Source: Collinsella aerofaciens
Lineage (GTDB): Bacteria > Actinomycetota > Coriobacteriia > Coriobacteriales > Coriobacteriaceae
Assembly (NCBI RefSeq): GCF_015670745.1
Contig: NZ_JADPCH010000010.1
Coordinates: 16,977 to 80,976 of the forward strand
DNA: 64,000 nucleotides
Direction: 5' to 3'
Each line of letters begins with the position of its first letter. Positions within the stretch are counted from its first letter, which is position 1. The notes beneath the pieces were generated by a model that saw only the letters and a program-made list of their open reading frames with translations, was not told the DNA's origin and searched no databases. Of the stretch, positions 42,945 to 51,695 are shown in pieces. The position numbers and the translations under genes were made by a program.

Positions 42945-44271
42945 CCTTTTGCTCCTTCTTCCTAAAGAAGAGTCGAATGGGTGTGCCGGCAAAGTCGAAG
43001 GTCGAGCGCATGCGGTTTTCGACGTAGCGCTGATAGGTGTCGTTGACCAGATCGCTGTGGTTGACGAAGAACGTGAACGTCGGCGGGTTGACGCCCGTCT
43101 GGGTCACGTAGTGCATGCGCAGGCGGCGCTTGCCGTCCACCACGGTATGACCGAACTCGCGCAGGTCGGTGAGGAACGTGTTGAGGCGCGAGGTGCTGAT
43201 CTTCTGCGAGCGCGTCTTTTCGGCGGCGTCGACCATCGCCCAGATCTTCTCGACGCTGCGGCCAGTGAGGGCAGAGATGCGCAGGTACTGGGCCCAGGGA
43301 GCCATGACGCCCAGACGGCGGTCGATGGTCTCCATGCAGGCCTCGCGTTTACGGTCGTCGTCGAGCAGATCCCACTTGTTGAGCAGCACAACGATGGCGC
43401 AGCCGCGCTCGATGGCAAGACCCATGACCTTCTGGTCCTGCTCGGTAACGCCCACGGAGGCGTCGACGACGAGCAGCGCCACGTCGGCGCGGTCGATGGC
43501 GCGCAGGCCGCGGACCATGGAGTAGTACTCGATGTTCTCGTACACGGTGCTCTTCTTGCGAATGCCCGCGGTGTCGACCATGCGGTAGTGCTTGCCGTTA
43601 CGCTCCACGACGGTGTCGATGGCGTCGCGCGTCGTGCCGGCAATGTTGGACACGATAGAGCGGTCGGCGCCCAGGATGCGGTTGAACAGCGACGACTTAC
43701 CGGCGTTGGGGCGGCCGATGATGGCGACGTTCAGCGCGTCGGGGAACTCATCGGCGACCTCGTCCTCTTCCTCCGGAAGCACGGCCACGATGTCGTCGAG
43801 CAGGTCGCCCGTGCCGTGGCCGTGCAGGGCCGAGAGCGGCGTGGGCTCGCCGATACCGAGCGAATAGAACTCCCAGATGCTGTCGTTCTCTCGATCGGGG
43901 TTGTCGAGCTTGTTCACCAGCAGAAAGACCGGCTTGTCGCAGCGCTTGAGCATGCGGGCGACCGACTCGTCCTCCTCGGTAACGCCGGTGCGGCCGTCGA
44001 CCACAAACAGGATGACGGCGGCTTCCTCGGCGGCGGCGAGCGCCTGGTCGCGGATGGACGTGGCAAAGACGTCATCGCTCTTGAGCGGTTCGATACCGCC
44101 CGTGTCGACGATGGTGAACTCACGACCGTTCCAATCGGCCGTGTGATACGAACGGTCGCGCGTGACGCCGCGGGACTCGTGGACGATGGCGTCCGAGGTC
44201 TGGGCCAGGCGGTTAACGAGCGTGGACTTGCCCACGTTGGGGCGTCCGACGACGGCGACGATAGGTTTCAT
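42937..44271 (-). CDS. der: Ribosome biogenesis GTPase Der (EngA)
   Basis: Der has two tandem GTPase domains and acts in 50S assembly. The 444-residue product shows the first G1 GRPNVGKS near residue 9, DTGG and NKLD; the second G1 GRPNAGKS near residue 186, DTAG and NKWD; and a C-terminal KH-like domain. ATG 44271 follows AAAGGAGAGCAG; the open frame further upstream to 44442 is in the neighbouring gene and is not used. Confidence 0.97.
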   Translation of the reverse strand: MKPIVAVVGRPNVGKSTLVNRLAQTSDAIVHESRGVTRDRSYHTADWNGREFTIVDTGGIEPLKSDDVFATSIRDQALAAAEEAAVILFVVDGRTGVTEEDESVARMLKRCDKPVFLLVNKLDNPDRENDSIWEFYSLGIGEPTPLSALHGHGTGDLLDDIVAVLPEEEDEVADEFPDALNVAIIGRPNAGKSSLFNRILGADRSIVSNIAGTTRDAIDTVVERNGKHYRMVDTAGIRKKSTVYENIEYYSMVRGLRAIDRADVALLVVDASVGVTEQDQKVMGLAIERGCAIVVLLNKWDLLDDDRKREACMETIDRRLGVMAPWAQYLRISALTGRSVEKIWAMVDAAEKTRSQKISTSRLNTFLTDLREFGHTVVDGKRRLRMHYVTQTGVNPPTFTFFVNHSDLVNDTYQRYVENRMRSTFDFAGTPIRLFFRKKEQKDA

Positions 44272-44281
44272 CTGCTCTCCT

Positions 44282-45724
44282 TTAATGGGTAGGGTTAGCG
44301 GAATTAGTAGAGTCGGCAGGCACAATGCCAAGGATGTGCTCCAGGGTATCGAGCAGCTCATGCGGCATGGTCGACACCGCATGAACCTCGGCGCCGCGAC
44401 TGGTAAGGCTTGCGAGTAAATCGTCACGATGATACTCGTCAAGCGTCATGCCGTCAGCGTTGAACATGAGCTTAGGCACAAAGAGCATAACCCCCGACAG
44501 ATCTTGGGGCAGCTGCTCCAGAATGTCACACGCGACGATGAGGCCGGTTACGTCCACGTTGCCGCCAAAATAGCGGTTCTTGATGGCCGTGACAGTGCCG
44601 GCGAGTCCCTGGGGCGACTCCACAAAGCGGGCCACCGTGTCGCGTGCGCTTTCGCCCGAGAGACACAGAAGCCGCTGGTTGCGGGCGGCGACGGCCTCGC
44701 GGACGCGGGCCAGACGCTCGGCGTCGGTAGCCAGCACGTCGTCGGTCTCGTCCAGATACGAGCGGATCATGCCAATGCCGTCGTAGTACTGCGGGTACCC
44801 GTCGTAAAAGTCTGCCTCGGGAGGATCGATGCCGGCGTCCAGATAGAACTCATCGCTCATCTGGAAGGTGTGGCGGCCAAAGCGTTCGTAGGCACGATCC
44901 TGGTAGGGACGGATCATGGCAATGGTCTCGCGCGCTAGCTCGGGCTTGTCGCTGTAGGACCAGCTAAAACGGTTCTGATGCTTGGTAAAACCGAGCGGCA
45001 CAATGCCCAGGCTTGTGATTTGCTCGTGCTCCTCGCAAAAGCGCAGGGTCTTTTCCAGCTCCTCGCCGTCGTTCATGCCGGGGCACAACACGATCTGCGC
45101 GTGAATCTCGATGCCGGCGGCCATGATGGCCTCGAGCACATCCATGCCGCGCTGGGCGTTGCGGCCCATCATGCGTCGGCGGACATCGGGGCTCACGGCG
45201 TGGACCGACACGTTCATGGGGCTCATGTTGCGTTGGATGACGTTTTGCACGTCCTCGTCGGTGAGGTTCGTAAGCGTGACAAAGTTGCCCTGCAAAAAGC
45301 TCAGGCGGTAGTCGTCGTCGCGAATATAGAGCGTGGAGCGGCCGCCCTTGGGGAGCATCGTCATAAAGCAGAACACGCAGGCGTTCACACAGGTACGCAT
45401 GCCGTCGAAGATGGGGCCGTCGAACTCCAGACCCCAATCCTCTCCGGGAAATCGATCGAGCTCCACGGGGGTGACGGTGCCATCGCGCGGGTCGAAAACC
45501 TCGAGGTCGACCGTGTCGTCGTCTGCCTCCCAGAGCCACACGATCATGTCGGTAAGCTGCTCGCCGTTGACCGTGAGCACGCGCATGCCCGGCTCGATAC
45601 CCACATCCCATGCGGGCGATTCGGGACGCACGTTCTTAACGAGCGCGCCCTCACCCGGCTCGGGGTCGCGGCTGCGCCCGTAATCGGCCACCTCGGCGGC
45701 GTATGCGGGTACGGTCTGGTCCAT
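44282..45724 (-). CDS. DUF512 radical SAM-like iron-sulfur protein with PDZ domain
   Basis: The 480-residue protein has an N-terminal PDZ-like domain (residues ~25-95; GALVKNVRPESPAWDVGIEPG) and a radical SAM-like region with an atypical cysteine cluster in CVNACVFCF, followed by MLPKGGRSTLYIRDDDYRLSF. The C-terminal part is DUF512. The family is conserved beside der in Gram-positives and cyanobacteria but has no established function. ATG 45724 directly follows the ispH stop codon. Confidence 0.9.
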   Translation of the reverse strand: MDQTVPAYAAEVADYGRSRDPEPGEGALVKNVRPESPAWDVGIEPGMRVLTVNGEQLTDMIVWLWEADDDTVDLEVFDPRDGTVTPVELDRFPGEDWGLEFDGPIFDGMRTCVNACVFCFMTMLPKGGRSTLYIRDDDYRLSFLQGNFVTLTNLTDEDVQNVIQRNMSPMNVSVHAVSPDVRRRMMGRNAQRGMDVLEAIMAAGIEIHAQIVLCPGMNDGEELEKTLRFCEEHEQITSLGIVPLGFTKHQNRFSWSYSDKPELARETIAMIRPYQDRAYERFGRHTFQMSDEFYLDAGIDPPEADFYDGYPQYYDGIGMIRSYLDETDDVLATDAERLARVREAVAARNQRLLCLSGESARDTVARFVESPQGLAGTVTAIKNRYFGGNVDVTGLIVACDILEQLPQDLSGVMLFVPKLMFNADGMTLDEYHRDDLLASLTSRGAEVHAVSTMPHELLDTLEHILGIVPADSTNSANPTH

Positions 45725-45726
45725 GG

Positions 45727-46626
45727 TTAGCAGCAAAGCTCCTTGATGCGCGTGACGGCGCGTTCGATGTGTTCTTGCGGGGTGGAGGCTCCGGCGGTGA
45801 TACCGATGTGGTGAGCGTCGGTAAACCACGCGGCCTGGAGCTCGGAAGTTTCCTCGATGTGATACGTGCGCTCGCAGGCGTCTGCGCAAATCTGCGCCAG
45901 GCGGCGGGTGTTGCCCGAGTTCTTGCCGCCCACGACGACCATGCAGTCGCAGCGGTTGGCAAGTGCGGCTGCTGCCTGTTGACGCTCACTCGTGGCGGCG
46001 CAGATGGTGTTGATCACACGCAGCTCCTGCACGCGCGGGGTGATAGCTGCCACGACCTCGGCGAGGTTCTGCGCGGTCTGGGTGGTCTGCACGACGAGGC
46101 CTACCTTGCCCTTGAGCGACAAGGCATTGGCGTCGGCGGCACAGCTCACGACCTGTGCATCTTTGCCGGCGTGGCCAAGAATGCCCTCGACCTCGGGGTG
46201 ACCCGGCTCGCCTACGACCGCCACGCGGTAGCCCTCGCGCACCAGGCGCTCGGCTGCCATATGGACTTTCTTCACGTAGGGGCAGGTGGCGTCGACCACG
46301 TTTAGGCTACGCTTGCGGGCAGCATCGATTACCTGCGGCACCACGCCGTGGGCGCGGATGATCACGGTGCCGGTTGCGGCGTCATCCAGGGTTTCGGCCA
46401 AGCCAACGCCTGCCTCAGCGAGCTCGCGTACCACGATGGGGTTATGGATGAGCGGACCCAAGGTATGAACCTGAGTGCACTCCCCTGCCTGCGGCGCGGC
46501 GGCCAGCGCCATATCGAGCGCACGCTGTACGCCGTAGCAAGTGCCGGCGTGTGCTGCGATCTCGATGGTAGGCGCTGTTGCCTGGTCGGACGCGGTCGCG
46601 GCAGTGTTCGTAACGTTCTCGCTCAT
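45727..46626 (-). CDS. ispH: 4-hydroxy-3-methylbut-2-enyl diphosphate reductase IspH
   Basis: IspH is the last enzyme of the MEP isoprenoid pathway, an iron-sulfur reductase. The 299-residue product has its three cluster cysteines in GTCYGVQRAL, DATCPYV and NTICAATSERQ, with conserved His in LIHNP, RAHG and GEPGHPEVEG. The first ~25 residues are an Ala/Thr-rich extension. ATG 46626 lies three bases after the plsC stop. Isoprenoid precursors feed undecaprenyl phosphate used with DgkA-type recycling. Confidence 0.95.
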   Translation of the reverse strand: MSENVTNTAATASDQATAPTIEIAAHAGTCYGVQRALDMALAAAPQAGECTQVHTLGPLIHNPIVVRELAEAGVGLAETLDDAATGTVIIRAHGVVPQVIDAARKRSLNVVDATCPYVKKVHMAAERLVREGYRVAVVGEPGHPEVEGILGHAGKDAQVVSCAADANALSLKGKVGLVVQTTQTAQNLAEVVAAITPRVQELRVINTICAATSERQQAAAALANRCDCMVVVGGKNSGNTRRLAQICADACERTYHIEETSELQAAWFTDAHHIGITAGASTPQEHIERAVTRIKELCC

Positions 46627-46628
46627 GG

Positions 46629-47357
46629 CTAGAACCTGCCCGGATGCTCGGCGCATAGCTCGTCTCGCATGGCGTAGACGCGGCTCATGGCCTCGGACTC
46701 AAACCATTCCAGGCGCTCCGTGCGCTTAAGCCCGGCCGGTGCGTCGGAAAGCGAGACGGCCTTGCCGGCGCGGATCCAGCACTTCTTAGGGCGCATGATC
46801 TTTTTGCCCGCGGGCGTGATGTCGGACCAGCCGCAGATGGCGAGCGGGTTCACGGGTGCCTTGCCCATCTGAGCGATGAGCGCAAAACCGCCGTGGACCT
46901 CGGGCTTGATCTCGCGCGAGCGGATGCGCGTGCCCTCGGGGAAGATCAGGACGTCCTCGCCGCGCTGCAGCGCATGCTGGGCGGCGCGCAGGCACTTCAT
47001 ATCGGCAGTACCACGCTCCACGGGGATGCCGCCTACGCGGCTAAAGGCCCAGCGCACGATCTTGGTCTTGGCGAACTCCGATTTAAAGATGGGACGCACG
47101 CGGCGCCCCCCAAAGAACAGCGCCGTCTCCACGGCCAAGAGCTCGGCCATCGAGGTGTGGTTGCAGATGACCACGCTGCCGCGGCCTTCCTGGCGCTCAA
47201 ACAGAAGATCGGCGTCCTCGACCTTCCAGCGCCACATGAGCTTGGAGAAGGCCCAAAGGATGGCCATGACTACGACGACGGTGCCTCGGATGAGCGCTGG
47301 AAAATCGGCGTAGGGGGCGTTGTAATAGTCCTCGGGCGTCTGCTTAAACAGGCGCAT
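46629..47357 (-). CDS. plsC: 1-acyl-glycerol-3-phosphate acyltransferase PlsC-like
   Basis: PlsC adds the second acyl chain to make phosphatidic acid. The 242-residue protein has an N-terminal membrane segment (residues ~25-42), GGIPVERG (substrate-binding motif) and FPEGTRIRS (motif III). Motif I reads NHTSMAE, so the usual H-x4-D catalytic pair is H-x4-E here. That change is unusual for the family, and activity might be altered. ATG 47357 follows AAAGGAGG. It sits between cmk and ispH in the same run. Confidence 0.88.
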   Translation of the reverse strand: MRLFKQTPEDYYNAPYADFPALIRGTVVVVMAILWAFSKLMWRWKVEDADLLFERQEGRGSVVICNHTSMAELLAVETALFFGGRRVRPIFKSEFAKTKIVRWAFSRVGGIPVERGTADMKCLRAAQHALQRGEDVLIFPEGTRIRSREIKPEVHGGFALIAQMGKAPVNPLAICGWSDITPAGKKIMRPKKCWIRAGKAVSLSDAPAGLKRTERLEWFESEAMSRVYAMRDELCAEHPGRF

Positions 47358-47360
47358 GGG

Positions 47361-48047
47361 CTACCTCCTTTTGTTGATGAGGTTCTCGATTATCGAGACG
47401 ACCTCGTCGATGGTGTGGGCGGTGGAGTCGACGTGCACGGCGTCCTCAGCGGACACGAGCGGGGCGACCTCGCGGCTGCTGTCGAGCTTGTCGCGCTGCT
47501 TAAGGGCGTCGAGGGTCTCGTCGACCTCGGCTTCGAGCTGCTCGGACGTGAGCGGCTGGGCGTCGTTTTGGTGACGCTGCAGCACGCGGCGGCGGGCGCG
47601 CTCACGCGGGTCGGCAGTCAGGAAGATCTTGACCTGCGCGTTGGGGAACACGACGGTGCCGATGTCGCGACCCTCGGCCACGATATCGCGGTCCTCGGCG
47701 GCGCGGCGCTGGTGGATGAGCATGGCGGCGCGCACGCCCGGATAGGCCGAGACCTTGGACACGTTGGCGTCGACCTGCGGGGTACGAATGGCGGCCGATG
47801 CGTCCTGGCCGTCAATGGTCAGGCGCGTATCCTCGCCGGTTCCGTTGGTAAAGCGGATTTCGATCTGCTCGGCGAGGGCATCGATGGCTGCCTCGTCGTC
47901 CAGGTCGATGCCGCGGTCGAGCGCGGCGAAGGTGACGGCGCGATACATGGCGCCCGTGTCGAGCTTGTTAAAGCCAAGCTGGCGGGCGATCTCCTTGGCG
48001 ATGGTGGACTTGCCGGAACCGGCGGGGCCGTCGATGGCGACGATCAT
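47361..48047 (-). CDS. cmk: Cytidylate kinase
   Basis: Cmk phosphorylates CMP and dCMP. The 228-residue product has the P-loop GPAGSGKST near residue 7, LDTGAMYRAVTFAAL, GRDIGTVVFPNAQVKIFLTA and R residues in PRERARRR, the family's lid region. It lies three bases before plsC. The cmk-plsC-ispH-der order is common in Gram-positives. ATG follows AAAGGAAGC. Confidence 0.96.
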   Translation of the reverse strand: MIVAIDGPAGSGKSTIAKEIARQLGFNKLDTGAMYRAVTFAALDRGIDLDDEAAIDALAEQIEIRFTNGTGEDTRLTIDGQDASAAIRTPQVDANVSKVSAYPGVRAAMLIHQRRAAEDRDIVAEGRDIGTVVFPNAQVKIFLTADPRERARRRVLQRHQNDAQPLTSEQLEAEVDETLDALKQRDKLDSSREVAPLVSAEDAVHVDSTAHTIDEVVSIIENLINKRR

Positions 48048-48113
48048 GCAATGCTTCCTTTCGATGGTTGACGTGCAGGTATGGTTCGCGGGCGTTGGGG
48101 CGCGGCGGGTTGC

Positions 48114-49082
48114 CTAGCCCGTGTAGCGCTCGCGATAGGTGTTGCGCTTGGGTGCGGAGCCGTGACTGCCGTGGTGACGCGTGCGGCTGGCGGGCGTGTC
48201 TTGGGGCTTGCCGCCGTTGCGCTTGGAGCTCGCCTGCTTTGGCGGGATGCCACCGCTTTTGAGGATCTGCACCTCGCGATCGGTGAGTTCGCGCCACGAG
48301 CTCTTGGCTACGTCCTTGAGCTCCAGGCCGGCAAAGTTGCAGCGATGCAGACGGATCACCGGATGGTGGATCTTGCTCAACATGCGCTTGACCTGGTTCT
48401 TACGGCCCTCGCGGATGATGACCTCGACGGCGGTGGTGCCGGGCTTGACGCCCTGCGGCGCCACGGCCTCGGCCTCGCGTGCGTTGATAATGCGGCAGAT
48501 TGCCGGCTGGCACGGGCCGTCGTCGAGCTCGATGCCGCGGCGGAGTGGTTCCAAATCGCGGTCGGTGAGGTGGCCGTCTACGAGGGCCTGGTAGGTCTTG
48601 TAGACGTGCTTGCTGGGGTGCAGCAGGTCCTGCGACAGGTCGCCGTCAGTGGTAAAGAGCAACAGGCCCGTGGTGTCGCGGTCCAGGCGGCCCACCGGGA
48701 AAAGCCCCGGAAAACGGTCGCGGGGGACCAGGTCGGCCACGCAGGGACGCTCCTGCGGGTCGCTCATGGTGGTGAGGTAGCCGGTCGGCTTGTAGAGCAT
48801 CAGGTACACAGCGCCCTGGTTGAGTTTGACGGGCATGCCGTCGACCTCGATGTGGTCGCGGTCGACATCGACCTTGGTGCCCAGCTCGGTCGCGACTTCG
48901 CCGTTGACGGTCACACGGCCGGCGGTCATCAGATCCTCCGAGCCGCGGCGGCTCGCCACGCCCGCGCGCGCCAAAAAGCGCTGCAGGCGCATGGTGTGCG
49001 GGTAGACGGGCTGGGCGTCGGTCGTGGGCATGCCCGTGGCGTCGGCGATTCGCGTCTCCCCTGCTTCGTTAGTTCTCGTCAT
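48114..49082 (-). CDS. rluB: 23S rRNA pseudouridine synthase RluB/RsuA family
   Basis: The 322-residue product has an N-terminal S4 domain (MRLQRFLARAGVASRRGSEDL) and an RsuA/RluB catalytic domain with the active Asp in FPVGRLDRDTTGLLL, plus REGRKNQVKRML. It probably modifies 23S rRNA near position 2605. The last ~45 residues are basic and low complexity. ATG 49082 overlaps the end of scpB by 14 bases and follows GGAGG. scpA-scpB-rluB is a standard order. Confidence 0.94.
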   Translation of the reverse strand: MTRTNEAGETRIADATGMPTTDAQPVYPHTMRLQRFLARAGVASRRGSEDLMTAGRVTVNGEVATELGTKVDVDRDHIEVDGMPVKLNQGAVYLMLYKPTGYLTTMSDPQERPCVADLVPRDRFPGLFPVGRLDRDTTGLLLFTTDGDLSQDLLHPSKHVYKTYQALVDGHLTDRDLEPLRRGIELDDGPCQPAICRIINAREAEAVAPQGVKPGTTAVEVIIREGRKNQVKRMLSKIHHPVIRLHRCNFAGLELKDVAKSSWRELTDREVQILKSGGIPPKQASSKRNGGKPQDTPASRTRHHGSHGSAPKRNTYRERYTG

Positions 49083-49797
49083 GCATATCCTCCGGGGCAT
49101 TGTCGCTGACCTGGATATCCTCGTCCTCGACTGCCTCAACATCTTCAACATCGGTATCGAGCAGTTCGCGCTCTTCGTCCAGATCTTCGGCCTGCTCCTC
49201 GAGCGTGGACTGAATGCTGCGGCCGCTTAGACGCTCGCGGATAAACTGGCGCGACTGCTCGTCGGGGGCAAACTGCTCCAGATCGGGCAGGTCGCGGGTG
49301 GAGCGCAGACCGAACTTTTCCAAGAAGGCGTTGGTCGTGCCGTAGATGATGGCTTGACCGCGCTGGGGGTCGCGGCCGAGCTCGCGCACCAGACCTTTGT
49401 CCACGAGCGACGCGATGACGCCGTCGGAGTTGACGCCGCGGATGCCCTTGACCACCTCGCGCGTCACGGGCTGGTGGTATGCGATGACGGCCAGGGTTTC
49501 GAGCGCCGCCTGCGACAGCTTTTGCGTGTCCCAGCTCAACACATAGGCCTCGACCACATCGTGGTAGGCGGGATGTGTAAACAGGCGCCAGCCACCGGCG
49601 ACCTCGCGCAGCTGAAAGCCGCGGTTGGCCTCCTCGTACTCAACCTTGAGCTCGGCGAGCAGCGACGCGCACTCGCCGGGGGCGATATCCAGTGCGCCGG
49701 CCAGCGCGGGCGCACTCACCGGGTCGCTCGACACCAGCAGCAGCGCCTCGAGGGCACCTTTGAGGCTGTTTGCCTCCAGCGTGGAAAGGGTTGACAT
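49069..49797 (-). CDS. scpB: Segregation and condensation protein ScpB
   Basis: ScpB is the winged-helix partner of ScpA in the SMC condensin. The 242-residue product has the typical core: LKGALEALLLVSSDPVSAPALA, LSQAALETLAVIAYHQPVTR and GVNSDGVIASLVDKGLVRELGR. The C-terminal ~50 residues are strongly acidic. ATG follows ATAGGAG overlapping the scpA stop region. Confidence 0.95.
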   Translation of the reverse strand: MSTLSTLEANSLKGALEALLLVSSDPVSAPALAGALDIAPGECASLLAELKVEYEEANRGFQLREVAGGWRLFTHPAYHDVVEAYVLSWDTQKLSQAALETLAVIAYHQPVTREVVKGIRGVNSDGVIASLVDKGLVRELGRDPQRGQAIIYGTTNAFLEKFGLRSTRDLPDLEQFAPDEQSRQFIRERLSGRSIQSTLEEQAEDLDEERELLDTDVEDVEAVEDEDIQVSDNAPEDMHDEN

Positions 49798-49808
49798 GGT
49801 TGCGGCTC

Positions 49809-50621
49809 CTATTCGGTGAGCTCGGGGCCCTCGCCGGGCACGTAGGCCTCGGCGCCCTCGACGCGGTTGATGCGGATGGTTCCAAAGATCTCGTCTTGGC
49901 TCAGCGTGAGCGAGCCGCGCTTGGCGAGCTCAAGCATGGCCAGGAAGGTGACGACGAGCTGCTCGGTGGTGGCGTCGCCGTCCAGCAGCTCGCGGAAGGT
50001 GCAGGTTTGGTGCGCCATGGTAAAGCGGTCGACCGAGGCCACCGTCAGGTCGAGCGGCACGCGATGCGGTGCCACGTGCTCGGCCTCCAGCAGGAAGGTC
50101 TGGCGCTTGCCGTCCAGGTCGGCGCAGATGACGGCGAGGCCGCGCAGGGTGATGCCGGCCAGGTAGTCGGGCATGAGGCCCAAGAACTCGGGGTCGGGGC
50201 CGGCCACACGCGGGTGCATGCAGCTTTCGGCCTGCATGCGGGCACCGAGGGCCGCAGCCGCGCCTTTAAACTGTTTGTAGGCAATCAGGCGTTGGATCAG
50301 GACCTCGCGCAAGGCGTCGCCGTCGAGCGTGCTGAGCTCCTCGAGGTCTTCGTCGAACTCGTCATCGTCGTCATCGGCTTTGCGCGGGGCCTCCTGCGGC
50401 ACCAGAGAGGCAGCCTTGATGTCCAAAAGGGTTGCCGCGACCAGCAAAAAGTCGCTCGCCACGTCAAGGTCCAGCGCCTCGATGCGCTCGGCCTCGGCAA
50501 GGTACTGCTCGGCCACCTCGCTGATGGAGATGGCGCCGATATCTACTTTTTGGCGGGTTACCAGCTGCAGCAGCAGGTCGAACGGTCCGCTGTAGACCTG
50601 CGTCGACACGCGATACGACAT
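49809..50621 (-). CDS. scpA: Segregation and condensation protein ScpA
   Basis: ScpA is the kleisin subunit of SMC condensin. The 270-residue product starts YRVSTQVYSGPFDLLLQLVTRQKVDIGAI-like, which is the family's N-terminal SMC-neck-binding domain, and continues with EYLAEAERIEALDLDVASDF, with a C-terminal winged helix (VVTFLAMLELAKRGSLTLSQ). It starts with GGAGG seven bases upstream and is 11 bases ahead of scpB. smc is not in the window. Confidence 0.95.
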   Translation of the reverse strand: MSYRVSTQVYSGPFDLLLQLVTRQKVDIGAISISEVAEQYLAEAERIEALDLDVASDFLLVAATLLDIKAASLVPQEAPRKADDDDDEFDEDLEELSTLDGDALREVLIQRLIAYKQFKGAAAALGARMQAESCMHPRVAGPDPEFLGLMPDYLAGITLRGLAVICADLDGKRQTFLLEAEHVAPHRVPLDLTVASVDRFTMAHQTCTFRELLDGDATTEQLVVTFLAMLELAKRGSLTLSQDEIFGTIRINRVEGAEAYVPGEGPELTE

Positions 50622-50705
50622 CTTCGACCTCCTTTGACGGCGCCTTCGCGGCGCGGTTTGGGTGCATGTTCTTACCGTTTTGCACGGTCGACCTGTAAGT
50701 TTACC

Positions 50706-51389
50706 TTAGATGCCGGCGATTGCGAAGTTGAGCAGCTGCTCAGCGAGCGGATACACGGTAACGTCGAAATAGCGGCCGATTACGTCGATGCCGGTCCACG
50801 TAGGCAGCAGGTACAGCACCAGGATGAGGATGGGCATAGCGTATTGCTGCAGATGGTAGTAGTTGTTGAGCGCCTTGCCCTTGAGGAAGGGCACGATGAT
50901 CGACGAGCCATCGAGCGGCGGAATCGGAATGAGGTTAAAGAACGCGAGCGACAGGTTGACCACGATAAACGTGGCGCCGAAGTTCATAATTTGGGACGCC
51001 ACGGCAAAGGACATGCTGGCGTAGAGATTGCCGTACGTTACGTGCATGAGGGCGGCCGCGAGGCACGCGAGTGCGATATTCGATGTGGGGCCGGCTACGC
51101 TCACCAGGACCTCGTCGCGCTTGGGGTGCTTGAGGTTGTTGAGATAGACGGGCACGGGCTTGGCGAAGGCGAACACGGGACCGCCTGCGGCGAGCATGAG
51201 CAGCGGCAAGATGATGGTGCCAAACGGGTCGATATGGTTGAGCGGGTTGAGCGATACGCGTCCGCGCGAGCGCGCCGTTTTGTCGCCGAGAGCCCAGGCC
51301 GCGGCGGCGTGCGCGCTCTCGTGAATGACGATGCCAACGATGACGGCGACGGCGCTGGCGAGCAGGTTCATGATGTAGCTGCTGGACAT
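50706..51389 (-). CDS. M50 (site-2 protease-like) membrane metalloprotease
   Basis: The 227-residue protein has about six membrane segments. The zinc motif HESAHA (HExxH) is in segment one near residue 23 and NLIPIPPLDGS holds the third ligand near residue 163. It matches short M50 family proteases usually found beside scpA in Gram-positives. No PDZ domain is present. Substrates are unknown. ATG follows AGGAGAG. It is followed on the same strand by scpA after 84 bases. Confidence 0.92.
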   Translation of the reverse strand: MSSSYIMNLLASAVAVIVGIVIHESAHAAAAWALGDKTARSRGRVSLNPLNHIDPFGTIILPLLMLAAGGPVFAFAKPVPVYLNNLKHPKRDEVLVSVAGPTSNIALACLAAALMHVTYGNLYASMSFAVASQIMNFGATFIVVNLSLAFFNLIPIPPLDGSSIIVPFLKGKALNNYYHLQQYAMPILILVLYLLPTWTGIDVIGRYFDVTVYPLAEQLLNFAIAGI

Positions 51390-51398
51390 GGCGCTCTC

Positions 51399-51695
51399 CT
51401 AGCGGACGCGGCGCGAGGCGCGCGTGAGCAGGTAATCGGCCACAAACAGGATCACAGCGACAATGGCGTAATCCAGGCGGAACACGCCGCCAAAGGGCGA
51501 CGTGATGACGCCGTAGCCGGCGATGGCGCTCGGCAGCGCGCGCGAAAGCTCAACGACAAAGCCCACGATCTGCAGCTTGGCGGTCAGGCCGCTAAAGCAC
51601 AGCAGCACGGTCATCGCGCTCATAAAGATGCCGCAGATGCGACAAGCGATAGCGATGATGCTCATCGCCACAGCAGTGGCCTTACGAGAGTTCAC
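51399..51695 (-). CDS. Small membrane protein of unknown function
   Basis: The 98-residue protein has three hydrophobic segments (residues ~10-30, 33-52 and 70-88) ending in RASRRVR. I do not recognise a family. GTG 51695 is preceded by GAGGAG within the ABC-F gene end, giving a 14-base overlap with it; ATG 51665 is an alternative start. It is sandwiched between ABC-F and the M50 protease gene and is probably cotranscribed. Confidence 0.6.
   Translation of the reverse strand: MNSRKATAVAMSIIAIACRICGIFMSAMTVLLCFSGLTAKLQIVGFVVELSRALPSAIAGYGVITSPFGGVFRLDYAIVAVILFVADYLLTRASRRVR

Noticed and set aside
42706..44292. 528-codon plus-strand frame opposite der
   Set aside because: Der has two complete GTPase domains on the minus strand; the opposite frame is a shadow.
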